A stretch of 64,000 nt of DNA. It comes from Mesorhizobium sp. M8A.F.Ca.ET.218.01.1.1 (lineage in GTDB: Bacteria > Pseudomonadota > Alphaproteobacteria > Rhizobiales > Rhizobiaceae). Location of the stretch: NCBI RefSeq assembly GCF_004791165.1, contig NZ_SRUZ01000003.1, positions 496,001 through 560,000 on the forward strand, in the 5' to 3' direction. Below the pieces are notes generated by a model that was given only the letters and a program-made list of their open reading frames with translations, ran no database searches and was not told the origin of the DNA. Below are positions 52,054 to 60,519 of the stretch, piece by piece. Made by a program: the position numbers and the translations under genes. Position 1 is the stretch's first letter; every line of letters starts with the position of its first letter.

Positions 52054-52419
52054 TCAGGAACGTGGGCGAGCCAGGGCAGAAATTGCTATTGCCAGCCAGC
52101 CGACGATGAGCAAGGTGCCGCCGATTGGCGCCGACATCGGAAACAGTCTCGATCCCAGGAAATCGCGGGCGAGAAGATCGCCCGCGAAAAGCACGAGACC
52201 GACGAGCAGGACCAGGCTGGCCATTCGCAGCCAGCGGTTCGCGCCGACAAGGCCAATGGCGAGAAACACCGGCGCATGCATCAGAAGGAACGAGGCGGCC
52301 GTGCCGGTGAAGGCGCCGCCACGGTGCGCCGCCGCTGCCGACAGCGCCACGCCCGCGGCGCCGACGAGGCCGCCGGCAAGCACGAGGAGGCGGCTGCCGT
52401 TTGGATCGGCGAGGTTCAT
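52054..52419 (-). CDS. DUF423 family membrane protein
   Basis: 121 aa with four spans and a conserved H-R-G-G-A-F-T and S-A-P-I-G-G-T-L pattern, typical of the YwdK/YgdD (DUF423) family of unknown function. The ATG at 52419 gives the usual length; a long frame upstream on this strand overlaps the MFS gene and is a shadow. It converges on small gene 2, stops 17 bases apart. Confidence 0.85.
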   Translation of the reverse strand: MNLADPNGSRLLVLAGGLVGAAGVALSAAAAHRGGAFTGTAASFLLMHAPVFLAIGLVGANRWLRMASLVLLVGLVLFAGDLLARDFLGSRLFPMSAPIGGTLLIVGWLAIAISALARPRS

Positions 52420-52457
52420 GGTCGGCGTGCTCCTTCTTTTTGCAGGTCGGCCAAGCG

Positions 52458-53711
52458 TCAGGGCTTGCCCGCTTCCAGCGCCATATGCCGCGTCCGCCGC
52501 GACTGGACAATCCAGTTGTAGACGGCACCGAGGGCCATCAGCACCGATGTGCCGAGAAACACCGACGGCATGCCGAAATGGCCGCCGACAAAACCGCCGG
52601 CCAGCGGTCCCGCGACCTGCCCGACATACTGCGCCGAGATCGCCAGGCCAAGCACGTTGCCGCCAACGCCGTCGGGGATATTGTGCCTGATGACACTGGT
52701 GATGCAGGGCAGGAGACCGCCCAACGCCAGGCCCATCAGGAAACGCAGGCCGATAAGCTGCCAGCTGTTGGTGACAAAAGCCTGCGGGATGAGCAGCAGC
52801 GCCGAGACGGCCAGCGCTCCCACGACAACGTTCCAGTGTCCGATCCGGTCCGCGAGCTTCCCGAGCCAGGATGCCGACAGGATGGTGCCGAGCGCGGCCG
52901 CCGACATCACAACGCCGGCGACGAGCGTCACCCGGCCCTGGTCCTCGATGAGCTGCTGCACATAGACGGTGATGATCGGCTCGATCGACATTGTGGCGAA
53001 GGCGAGCAGCATGCCGGTGGTCAGCATGGCCACGACCGGGCGCTTGTCCGGGATCTGAGACCAGCCGCTTTTCGGCTTTGCCGCCGGCGCGGCCTCGGCC
53101 GGCCTTGGGCGCGGGCTCTCCTTGATGAGGAACGTCGTCGCCAGGAAGGCGAGGAAGATCACGCCGCCCGACAACAGGAAGGTGGCGCGAATGCCGATTA
53201 CCGGCGGCAGCACGCCGCCGAGCAGCGGGCCGACCAGCGAGCCCGCCGTGATACCCGCCGACAGGACGCCAAGCGCCCAGCCGGAGCGCTCCTTCGGCGT
53301 CTGCATGGCCACCAATATGGTTGAACCCGAGGAATAGCCGCCGGCGAAGCCGATCAGCAGGCGCAGCAGAACCAATTGCCAGACCGTCTCGACCATGCCC
53401 GTCAGCGACATGCAGATCGCCATGCCGAAGGAGGCGCGGACCAGCATCACCTTGCGGCCGTAGCGGTCGCCCAGGCGTCCCCACAGCGGCGCGACCATTG
53501 CCGCGGCGAAGAAGGTGGCCCCATAGGCGATGCCGGACCACTGCACGATGGCCGCATGACCCTGTGCGCCGAGCTGTTCGACATAGAGTGGCAGGAACGG
53601 CAAGAGCAGGGTCATGGCGATGAGCGTGCTGAACGAGCCCGCGAAACAGACGGCAAGATTGCGCCGCCAGTGAATGTTGTAGCCGCTCTGCCGCGTGTCT
53701 TCCTGTGTCAT
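52458..53711 (-). CDS. MFS multidrug-type transporter controlled by GntR
   Basis: 417 aa with 12 spans. The loop after helix 2 reads G-R-L-G-D-R-Y-G-R-K and the helix 5 antiporter motif G-P-L-L-G-G, marking a drug/proton antiporter of the DHA1 type. The ATG at 53711 has AGGAC directly before. Divergent from a GntR regulator across a 115-bp gap with a clear operator, so inducible efflux or uptake of an organic acid is likely. It ends 38 bp before the DUF423 start. Confidence 0.87.
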   Translation of the reverse strand: MTQEDTRQSGYNIHWRRNLAVCFAGSFSTLIAMTLLLPFLPLYVEQLGAQGHAAIVQWSGIAYGATFFAAAMVAPLWGRLGDRYGRKVMLVRASFGMAICMSLTGMVETVWQLVLLRLLIGFAGGYSSGSTILVAMQTPKERSGWALGVLSAGITAGSLVGPLLGGVLPPVIGIRATFLLSGGVIFLAFLATTFLIKESPRPRPAEAAPAAKPKSGWSQIPDKRPVVAMLTTGMLLAFATMSIEPIITVYVQQLIEDQGRVTLVAGVVMSAAALGTILSASWLGKLADRIGHWNVVVGALAVSALLLIPQAFVTNSWQLIGLRFLMGLALGGLLPCITSVIRHNIPDGVGGNVLGLAISAQYVGQVAGPLAGGFVGGHFGMPSVFLGTSVLMALGAVYNWIVQSRRTRHMALEAGKP

Positions 53712-53742
53712 GTCCTGCCTGCCCGGTGTCGGCGCTTGTTGC

Positions 53743-53774
53743 GGATACCATTTTGGGATACCAATCTGGTATCC
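53743..53774. promoter_or_regulatory. GntR-type operator
   Basis: GGATACCA occurs at 53743-53750 and 53756-53763, and its inverse TGGTATCC at 53767-53774. The last two form a perfect 8-bp palindrome with a 3-bp centre. The TGGTAT/ATACCA halves fit sites of FCD-type GntR regulators. It lies between the divergent MFS and GntR starts. Confidence 0.7.
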
Positions 53775-53826
53775 GTCATGAACTTCAAGCCCGCCGCTGT
53801 CAATGCGGCTTCGGAAAGGACGCGCG

Positions 53827-54492
53827 ATGTCGCAGATGCAGAATGTCGAACGGCAGCTTCGCGAGATGATCCTGGCTCTCGAGGTCGGGCCGGGAGAGCG
53901 GCTGACCGAACGCTGGATCGAAGGCCGTTTCGGCGCCTCGCGCACGCCGGTCAGGGCGGCACTTCTGCGGCTGGAGACCGAGGGCCTGGTCGGCAGGGAC
54001 GGGCGCGGCTGGACGGTCTCGCCCATCAACCTGGCCGAGCTCGAGCAGATCGCGGTCTATCGCGAGGCGGTCGAGGTCGCCGCGCTGCGGCTGACGTGCG
54101 GGCAAGCCGACAAGAGCGCGATCGATGTCATCGAGGCGATGCTCGATTCCTGCGACGAAAATACCCCGCGCGAGGAATGGCATCGTGTCGGCATGGATTT
54201 TCACATCGAGCTGGCGCGGCTCTCCGGCAACGAATTCCTGTTCCGGGCGGTTCGTGACGCCATGACGCGGCTGTCGCGCGCCCGCTGGCTGGAAGTGCGT
54301 GACGAAACGGCCCTTGGCCGTGCCTGGCTCGAACATCGCGCCATCCTTGCCGCGACACGCCTTGGCCAGGCCGATGAAGCCACGCGGCTGCTGTCGGCCC
54401 ACATCGTCGGCAGCCGTAACCGGTTGGTGACGTCGCTTGCCAACGACCGACGTGGCCTTCGCGCCAGGGGATTTGCCGTCGTCGCCGCCTAG
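53827..54492 (+). CDS. GntR family regulator, FCD subfamily
   Basis: 221 aa: winged helix (G-E-R-L-T-E-R-W-I-E-G-R-F-G-A-S-R-T-P-V) then an all-helical FCD domain. Metal-binding candidates follow the usual D..H..H pattern, for example M-D-F-H-I-E-L-A and W-L-E-H-R-A-I. The ATG at 53827 has AAAGGA upstream; an earlier in-frame ATG at 53803 lies in the operator area. Ligands of this group are usually carboxylic acids. It likely represses the divergent MFS gene. Confidence 0.9.
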   Translation: MSQMQNVERQLREMILALEVGPGERLTERWIEGRFGASRTPVRAALLRLETEGLVGRDGRGWTVSPINLAELEQIAVYREAVEVAALRLTCGQADKSAIDVIEAMLDSCDENTPREEWHRVGMDFHIELARLSGNEFLFRAVRDAMTRLSRARWLEVRDETALGRAWLEHRAILAATRLGQADEATRLLSAHIVGSRNRLVTSLANDRRGLRARGFAVVAA

Positions 54493-54593
54493 TGCGGTCG
54501 ATGCAGGGCAGCATTCGCCGGAAAACAGGCCGCATCTGACGCGAAGCGCACTTTCGGCCTCGCTTCAAGCAAGCCGATGGCGTAAGAGCGGCA

Positions 54594-54854
54594 ATGGAAA
54601 ACAATCGGTTTGAAACACCCGTGACCGTCAAGTCCGTCACGGCGGGAAGCACTCAGCTCTTGCGTTCGGCAAGGGAAGCTTCCGATTACCTGCTCAACAG
54701 CTGGCCCGGCAAGCGCAGCGCCAAGCATCGTGCGGCGCTGCAGGCCTGCCACGACGCACTCGCCGGCGACAAGCCGGCGATGAATGCCCGACGCGCTTTC
54801 ATCGCCGCGGCGCGGGAGGTGGATGTTTTCATCAGTGACAAGGCGCCAGCCTGA
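54594..54854 (+). CDS. DUF982 domain protein
   Basis: 86 aa, with the signature S-A-R-E-A-S-D-Y-L-L-N-S-W-P followed by A-A-L-Q-A-C-H-D-A-L and A-R-R-A-F-I-A-A-A. DUF982 proteins are small, abundant in rhizobia, and have no known role. No membrane segments. No strong ribosome site is seen, but the family match decides the start. Confidence 0.8.
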   Translation: MENNRFETPVTVKSVTAGSTQLLRSAREASDYLLNSWPGKRSAKHRAALQACHDALAGDKPAMNARRAFIAAAREVDVFISDKAPA

Positions 54855-54914
54855 CATAGGCTGATACCGACAATTCGGATTGAGGCACGGCCCGCATTCG
54901 CGGGCCGCATGCCG

Positions 54915-55067
54915 TTACTCCTCGGTTTCGGTCTCGGTCTCGGTCTCGGTCTCGGGCTTCGAACGTTCGCGGGCGGCAACCTTGGCCGCCAGCTTTTCAG
55001 CCTTCTTGGCCGCTTTCTGGCGGTCACGCTCCTTGCGTTCCTGATCGTAGTTGGGTGCTCGCGCCAT
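54915..55067 (-). CDS. Small charged protein with C-terminal TE repeats
   Basis: 50 aa, start M-A-R-A-P-N-Y-D-Q-E-R-K-E-R-D-R-Q-K, then a Lys/Ala-rich helix likely to be a coiled coil, then five Thr-Glu repeats encoded by a hexamer tract (54921-54956, unit CTCGGT on the plus strand). AAGGAG lies six bases before the ATG at 55067; the frame continues upstream to 55148 but without support. Short proteins with this start are known in rhizobia with no function assigned. Confidence 0.65.
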   Translation of the reverse strand: MARAPNYDQERKERDRQKAAKKAEKLAAKVAARERSKPETETETETETEE

Positions 55068-55264
55068 ATCGGCTCCTTTTATCACTGCCTTGCGGCCCTG
55101 AACCTGCCTAGGAGCATTAGCCGTCAAACACAACAGCTGAAGCGACAATGCTGGATGCTTGCTGGAAGAGATGCGGGGGCTTGCCAGATGGGCGCCACAA
55201 TGATGTAGGAAATGCGGGGCGCCAATGAATTGAGAGCTGCCTGTTTGTTTTGATCAAGTGACCG

Positions 55265-56236
55265 ATGGCCACAATTTCGCGGACCGCCGCAAGAGTTTTC
55301 TATTATGCGAGAAACGTCGTGCGCGATGTCGCTCCGCAAACGCTGTTTCGCGCAAGGCTGGCCGGCCGGCTCGAAAGGGCGAGGCTTTCCGGTGAGGCGG
55401 CACGCCGCAGGCTGAATTACTACAACAAGCTGCAGGATTGTTTCGCGCCAAGCGCCAATGCCAAGCGCATCAGCAAGCTGCCGTTCACGCCGACCATGTA
55501 CTATTACGACCTGAAGGAATTCGCCCGCTATTTCGATCCGGATTTGTTCATCGACCTCGAATTCGGCGACGTCAGGAACGTGCCTAGGGTGCCCGCTATC
55601 GTCAAGGATCGGCCAATCTGCGATGACGACCGGAACGCCGTCATCATGAAGCTCGACAAGTTTCGTCACTTCCAGATGCCGGCTGACGCTATTGCGTTCG
55701 CCGACAAGCTGCCGACCGTGGTCTGGCGCGGCGATCTCAACAACCCGATCAGGACAAGATTCCTCAAGGCAGTGCGCGACCTGCCGTTCTGCGATGCCGG
55801 CTCGCACAAGCCGAACGCGCCGGCCGAATACGCCAAGCCTTTTCTCAGCATCAGCCAGCACCAGCGCTACCGCTACATCGTCTCGCTCGAAGGCAATGAT
55901 GTAGCGACCAACCTCAAATGGATCATGAACTCGAAGTCACTTTGCCTGATGCCACCGCCGACTTATGAGACATGGTTCGCGGAGCGGCAGCTCGAAGCCA
56001 ATGTGCACTATGTGCCGCTCGAGGCGGATTTCTCGAACCTTGCGGACCATGTGGCCTATTTCGAGCGGAATCCGGCCAAGGCGGAGCGCATCATCGCCGC
56101 CGCGAATGCCTATTGCCGGACATTCGACGACGAGCGGACCGAACAGGCGATCTCTCTGCTGGTGCTCTACAAATACTTCGTGCTCTCGGGCCAGATCAAA
56201 CCTGATGCCGAGGTGTGGCGCTACATAACGGGCTAG
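55265..56236 (+). CDS. GT90-like (LpsA-type) glycosyltransferase, copy 1
   Basis: 323-aa enzyme of glycosyltransferase family 90, the group that includes rhizobial LPS-modifying LpsA and eukaryotic CAP10. Diagnostic segments are V-V-W-R-G-D-L-N-N-P, the Y-R-Y-I-V-S-L-E-G-N-D-V-A-T-N-L-K-W core near residue 200-215, and C-L-M-P-P-P-T-Y-E-T-W-F. Probably adds a sugar to LPS or another surface glycan. No signal peptide. It is the first of a tandem pair, 137 bp before copy 2. Confidence 0.85.
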   Translation: MATISRTAARVFYYARNVVRDVAPQTLFRARLAGRLERARLSGEAARRRLNYYNKLQDCFAPSANAKRISKLPFTPTMYYYDLKEFARYFDPDLFIDLEFGDVRNVPRVPAIVKDRPICDDDRNAVIMKLDKFRHFQMPADAIAFADKLPTVVWRGDLNNPIRTRFLKAVRDLPFCDAGSHKPNAPAEYAKPFLSISQHQRYRYIVSLEGNDVATNLKWIMNSKSLCLMPPPTYETWFAERQLEANVHYVPLEADFSNLADHVAYFERNPAKAERIIAAANAYCRTFDDERTEQAISLLVLYKYFVLSGQIKPDAEVWRYITG

Positions 56237-56373
56237 TTGCCGGGCACCTCGTCTCGGCCGGCTGCCACGTGTTCGGGCAGCGCTGGATTGCGTGGCCCAA
56301 TCATGCGATCATGCCGAGGGAACCGTCCCGGCCGTCATTTGTTTAATCGCGTTTATCTCTGATCAAAAGAACG

Positions 56374-57345
56374 ATGGCCACCATAAAACGAACGACCGCA
56401 AAGGTCTTTTACTACGCGCGAAACGTGATCCGCGATATCGCACCCCAGGCGATCTTCCGACGACGGTTGGCGGGCCGCCTGGAACAGGCCAGGCTCTCGG
56501 ATGAGGCCGTGCGCCGACGGCTGAATCACTACAACAAGCTGCAGGACGCTTTTACGCCAAGCGCGGATGCCGTGCGTATCGACCAGCTGCCTTTTGAACC
56601 GAGCATGTACTATTACGACTTGAAGGAATTTGCCCGCTATTTCGATCCGTCACTGCTCATCGACCTGAAGTTCGGCGACGTAAAAGGCGTGCCCGAGCTG
56701 CCGACGCTCGTCAAGGACCGGCCGATCCGCGCCGACAACGGCAACGCCGTCGTCATGAAGTTCAATAAGTTCCGCCATTTTCACATGCCCACCGACGCCG
56801 TCGTCTTCACCGACAAACGCCCGGCTGTGGTCTGGCGCGGCGACCTCAACAATCCGATCCGGACACGGTTCCTGGATGTCGCGCGCGACTTGCCGTTCTG
56901 CGACGTCGGTTCGCACAAGCGCAATGCACCGGCTGCGTACAGCAAGCCCTTCCTCAGCATCAGCCAGCACCTGCGCTATCGCTACATCGTCTCGTTGGAG
57001 GGCAATGACGTGGCGACCAACCTCAAATGGATCATGAACTCCAACTCGCTCTGTCTGATGCCGCCGCCGACCTACGAGACATGGTTTGGCGAGAGCCAGC
57101 TCGAGGCTGGAGTCCACTATGCGCCGCTCGACCCGGACTTCTCCAATCTCCGTGAAAAGGTAGATTATTTCGAACGGCATCCGGCCGCGGCGGAGCGCAT
57201 CATCGCCACGGCCAATGCCTACTGCCGCAAATTTTCCAATGAACGGGACGAGCAGGCGATCTCCCTGCTCGTCCTCTACAAATATTTCGTGCTCGGCGGC
57301 CAGATCGAACCCGATCCCGAACTCTGGCGGTTCATCGAGAGCTAG
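56374..57345 (+). CDS. GT90-like (LpsA-type) glycosyltransferase, copy 2
   Basis: 323 aa, the same length as copy 1 and alignable without gaps at roughly three quarters identity by eye. All motifs listed for copy 1 are kept, including W-R-G-D-L-N-N-P and S-L-E-G-N-D-V-A-T-N-L-K-W. The DNA just before each ATG also matches (T-G-A-T-C-A-A then ATGGCCAC), so the duplication included the leader. Differences cluster at the N-terminus and in the E-x-Q-L-E-A-x-V-H-Y region, which might alter the acceptor. Confidence 0.85.
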   Translation: MATIKRTTAKVFYYARNVIRDIAPQAIFRRRLAGRLEQARLSDEAVRRRLNHYNKLQDAFTPSADAVRIDQLPFEPSMYYYDLKEFARYFDPSLLIDLKFGDVKGVPELPTLVKDRPIRADNGNAVVMKFNKFRHFHMPTDAVVFTDKRPAVVWRGDLNNPIRTRFLDVARDLPFCDVGSHKRNAPAAYSKPFLSISQHLRYRYIVSLEGNDVATNLKWIMNSNSLCLMPPPTYETWFGESQLEAGVHYAPLDPDFSNLREKVDYFERHPAAAERIIATANAYCRKFSNERDEQAISLLVLYKYFVLGGQIEPDPELWRFIES

Positions 57346-57369
57346 CCCTCGCTCTCGACCTGACGCTGA

Positions 57370-58413
57370 TCAGATATCGCTGCGGTCGAGAACCAGATCG
57401 GCGGGGCCGAAGCGATCCTTCGCTGTCAGTTGCTGATGCCAGTAGGGGTAGAGCAGGGGCGGCCGGCTTACGGCGTCGAGACGCTGGCGTTCCTCGGTGC
57501 CTAGCACCAGGGCGGCGGCCGCGAGATTGTCCTTCAGCTGGACGTCATTGCGGGCGCCGATCACCAGCGAGGAGACGGCAGGGCGGCCGAGCAGCCAGGC
57601 GAGCGCCACCTGTGCCGCCGAAACACCACGATCCCTGCCGATCTCGACCAGCACATCGACGATCCGCCACAGCCGGTCCTCGTCGCGGATCGGCGGCTCG
57701 GACCAGCCGGCGAGCTGGCGGGCGGTCGGGCTGTCGCGGCGGTATTTACCCGACAGCAGGCCGCCGGCGAGCGGGCTCCAGACCAGCACGCCCAGCCCCT
57801 GGTCGACCGAGATCGGCAGCAGTTCGTACTCGGCCTCGCGCGCTTCCAGCGTATAGTGGATCTGCTGGGTGACGAAGCGTTGCTGGTGGCGGCTGTCGCT
57901 GATGGAAAGCGCCTTCATCACCTGCCAGCCCGAATAGTTGGAGCAGCCGATGTAGCGCACCTTGCCCTGGCTGACCAAAGTGTCGAGCGCGGCAACGGTT
58001 TCCTCGAGCGGGGTGAGGCCGTCCCACTGGTGGACGAAATAGATGTCGATGACATCGGTCTTCAATCGCTTCAGGCTTCTCTCGCATTCACGGATCAGAT
58101 GATGGCGCGACAGGCCCTCGTCGTTCGGGCCCTTGCCGATCCGCATCCGGGCCTTGGACGCGATCAGCACGTCGTTCTTGCGCTTGCCGCCGAGCGCTTC
58201 GCCTATGATCTCTTCCGACAGGCCGTTCGAATAGACATTCGCGGTGTCGATGAGGTTGATGCCGGCGTCGATGCACATGTCGATCATCCGCTTTGCTTCG
58301 GCGAGATCGCTGTTGCCGACCGCGGCGAAAGGCCCGGCGCCGCCGAAGGTCATTGTGCCAAGCGTCAGTGTCGAAACCTTCAGGCCGGAACGGCCAAGGG
58401 TGCGGTATTCCAT
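57370..58413 (-). CDS. Aldo/keto reductase
   Basis: 347-aa NADPH-dependent oxidoreductase of the AKR superfamily. The tetrad is visible as D-T-A-N-V-Y (Asp, Tyr), I-A-S-K-A-R-M (Lys) and Y-F-V-H-Q-W (His). The C-terminal I-G-A-R-N-D-V-Q-L-K-D-N binds the cofactor phosphate. Substrate unknown; resembles the general YajO/YghZ-like group. Convergent with GT90 copy 2. Confidence 0.9.
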   Translation of the reverse strand: MEYRTLGRSGLKVSTLTLGTMTFGGAGPFAAVGNSDLAEAKRMIDMCIDAGINLIDTANVYSNGLSEEIIGEALGGKRKNDVLIASKARMRIGKGPNDEGLSRHHLIRECERSLKRLKTDVIDIYFVHQWDGLTPLEETVAALDTLVSQGKVRYIGCSNYSGWQVMKALSISDSRHQQRFVTQQIHYTLEAREAEYELLPISVDQGLGVLVWSPLAGGLLSGKYRRDSPTARQLAGWSEPPIRDEDRLWRIVDVLVEIGRDRGVSAAQVALAWLLGRPAVSSLVIGARNDVQLKDNLAAAALVLGTEERQRLDAVSRPPLLYPYWHQQLTAKDRFGPADLVLDRSDI

Positions 58414-58694
58414 GTCAGATCCTCACGATTTTGTTGAAGAGGCGTGCCGCCAAGGGGCAGGCCTGGAACGCGACCGGGGATTTGTAGGACAATTCGGTCG
58501 GCTTGTCGCCATGCGATGACGCCGATCGATCATGCGTCGCGAAATTTGCACCGGCGGCAAATCGCGCCCGGCTGCAATAAAACCGTCACCGCCGGCCTAT
58601 ATTGAAGTCGGCTCAGGTGTTTCCATTCCCGGCCGCTGGCAGCAATTTGGGGACGCCCCAGGGAACCGACAGGCTTGCAAGCGGAGCAGTTGAT

Positions 58695-59615
58695 ATGACC
58701 GAGCTAAGACAGAATTCCCCTGCCAAGGACTGGCTTGAAGCTGAACTCGCCGACACGCTCGACGAAGATTATGAACTCGAATTGTCGGAACCGGCGCTGT
58801 CGATGGAGATCGCCAAGATCTACAAGAACTCGCATCCGCCTTCGATCGATCGCATGCAGTATTTTCGCGACTTGATCACCCTGCAGTCCGAATTGATCAA
58901 GCTGCAATCCTGGGTCGCCTATCACAAGAAGAAACTGGTGGTGATTTTCGAGGGCCGCGATTCCGCCGGCAAGGGTGGCGTCATCAAGCGCATAACCCAG
59001 CGGCTCAATCCGCGTATCTGTCGCGTCGTGGCGCTTCCGGCGCCGACCGAACGCGAGAAGTCGCAATGGTATTTCCAGCGCTATGTCCCGCATTTGCCCG
59101 CAGGCGGCGAGATCGTGCTGTTCGACCGCTCCTGGTATAACCGCTCCGGCGTCGAGCGGGTGATGGGCTTCGCCAGCCCCGATCAGGTCGAGGAGTTTTT
59201 CCACGACGTGCCGGAGTTCGAGCGCATGCTGGTGCGCTCCGGCGTCACGGTGGTCAAATACTGGTTCTCGATCACCGATGAGGAACAGCAGATGCGCTTC
59301 CTGATGCGCATCCACGATCCGATGAAGCAGTGGAAACTGTCGCCGATGGACCTACAGTCGCGGGTGCGCTGGGAGCAGTACACCAAGGCCAAGGAAGAAA
59401 CCTTCGCCCGCACCAACATTCCCGAAGCGCCCTGGTACATAGTCGAGGGCAACGACAAGAAGCGGGCACGCCTGAACTGCATCGACCATCTGCTCAAGCA
59501 GCTGCCATATGAAGAGGTGCCGCACGAGGAGATCACGCTGCCGGAGCGCGTTTTCAACCCGGAATACGAACGCCAGGTCCTGCCGCGCGAGCTTTACGTG
59601 CCGGAGAAATATTGA
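58695..59615 (+). CDS. ppk2: Polyphosphate kinase 2
   Basis: 306-aa PPK2 enzyme that phosphorylates nucleotides with polyphosphate (usually making GTP or ATP). Walker A is F-E-G-R-D-S-A-G-K-G-G, and the lid/Walker B region reads L-F-D-R-S-W-Y-N-R-S-G-V-E. The ATG at 58695 follows GGAG at good distance; the frame reaches 58602 upstream. A RIME half-element follows the stop. Pairs functionally with the Ppx/GppA gene elsewhere in the window. Confidence 0.93.
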   Translation: MTELRQNSPAKDWLEAELADTLDEDYELELSEPALSMEIAKIYKNSHPPSIDRMQYFRDLITLQSELIKLQSWVAYHKKKLVVIFEGRDSAGKGGVIKRITQRLNPRICRVVALPAPTEREKSQWYFQRYVPHLPAGGEIVLFDRSWYNRSGVERVMGFASPDQVEEFFHDVPEFERMLVRSGVTVVKYWFSITDEEQQMRFLMRIHDPMKQWKLSPMDLQSRVRWEQYTKAKEETFARTNIPEAPWYIVEGNDKKRARLNCIDHLLKQLPYEEVPHEEITLPERVFNPEYERQVLPRELYVPEKY

Positions 59616-59623
59616 GTGACCCT

Positions 59624-59678
59624 TCCTTCTCCCCGTCACTATACGGGAGGTGCCGGCAGGCGGATGAGGGGCGGCGCC
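59624..59678. repeat. RIME half-element after ppk2
   Basis: CCTTCTCCCCGTCACTATACGG at its left, then TGCCGGCAGGCGGATGAGGGGCGGCGCC, is the same hairpin-plus-block unit as one arm of the element at 38963-39163. The hairpin's right side is eroded. It lies between convergent ppk2 and the RibD_C gene and may end both transcripts. Confidence 0.6.
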
Positions 59679-59682
59679 GAGC

Positions 59683-60330
59683 TTAAGCCCGATTGATAAC
59701 CACGTGCGTGGCCAGCGCCGTCGCCACCTGCTCGGTGCACGCGTAGCCAAGCTTGGGCATGTCGAGGCCGGCAAAAAGGTTCTCGCCCCGGCCAAGCAGC
59801 ACCGGCGAAATCGCCAGGTGCATCTCGTCGATCAGCCTCTCCTGGAGATATTGGCGGATCATATCGACGCCGCCGCCGACCCGCACGTCCTTGCCGCCAG
59901 CCGCCGATCTCGCCTGCTCGAGCGCCGAATGGATGCCGTCGGTGACGAAATGGAAATTCGTGCCCCCTTCCATGGTGATAGACGCCCGCTTGTGGTGCGT
60001 CAGCACGAAAACCGGCACATGGTAGGGCGGGTTGTCGCCCCACCAGCCCTTCCACTTGTCGTCAGGCCATTCTCCGCGGATCGGCCCGAACATGTTGCGG
60101 CCCAGGATCCAGGCGCCGACATTCTCGAAGCTGCGCGCCGCGAACGCCTCGTTGGTATCGGTGGTGCCGCCATCTTGTCCGAGCACCATCTTGCGGAAGG
60201 TGCGGGTGTCGACAAACCACTTGTGCAAGGATCCTCCGCCGATGCCGAGCGGATTTTGCAGATCCTGATCAGGACCGGCGCCATAGCCGTCGAGCGAGAG
60301 GGTAAACGCGTTGACACGAAGTTTTGACAT
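59683..60330 (-). CDS. Dihydrofolate reductase / RibD_C family protein
   Basis: 215-aa NADPH-binding reductase fold of the RibD C-terminal type. N-terminal S-L-D-G-Y and the central G-G-G-V-D-M-I-R-Q-Y-L and terminal G-R-G-E-N-L-F motifs fit. Such stand-alone proteins are widespread and of unknown substrate. GAGGAGG lies well placed before the ATG at 60330. A 25-bp imperfect palindrome sits just upstream, suggesting dedicated regulation. Confidence 0.85.
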   Translation of the reverse strand: MSKLRVNAFTLSLDGYGAGPDQDLQNPLGIGGGSLHKWFVDTRTFRKMVLGQDGGTTDTNEAFAARSFENVGAWILGRNMFGPIRGEWPDDKWKGWWGDNPPYHVPVFVLTHHKRASITMEGGTNFHFVTDGIHSALEQARSAAGGKDVRVGGGVDMIRQYLQERLIDEMHLAISPVLLGRGENLFAGLDMPKLGYACTEQVATALATHVVINRA

Positions 60331-60345
60331 GAAGACCTCCTCGAT

Positions 60346-60370
60346 AACCAGTTGTAATTTGCAAGTGGTT
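60346..60370. promoter_or_regulatory. Imperfect palindrome upstream of the RibD_C gene
   Basis: AACCAGTTG and CAAGTGGTT, 8 of 9 bases complementary, surround TAATTTG. A related half, TTGCAAG(C)GGTATTTT, recurs at 60395-60410 in direct order. This is likely a repressor site for the minus-strand gene starting at 60330; the regulator is not in the window next to it. Confidence 0.45.
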
Positions 60371-60519
60371 TTCTTTTAGCAAACTGATTGCGAATTGCAA
60401 GCGGTATTTTCGGATCGAAAGTATGTATCCGGACCTTTGCCGCCTGGCGATGTCGGGACTGTTTTTAGCGATCGGCCCGGACGGCCAGTGACGGCCGCCC
60501 AGGCCGCCGCGATATCAGC

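Noticed and set aside
51659..52528. 289-codon minus-strand frame across the two small genes
   Set aside because: It has no ribosome site, crosses the DUF423 gene in another frame and all operators, whereas the small genes have ribosome sites and matched starts.
52054..53751. 565-codon minus-strand frame upstream of DUF423
   Set aside because: Only its last 121 codons match a family; the rest overlaps the MFS gene in the wrong frame.
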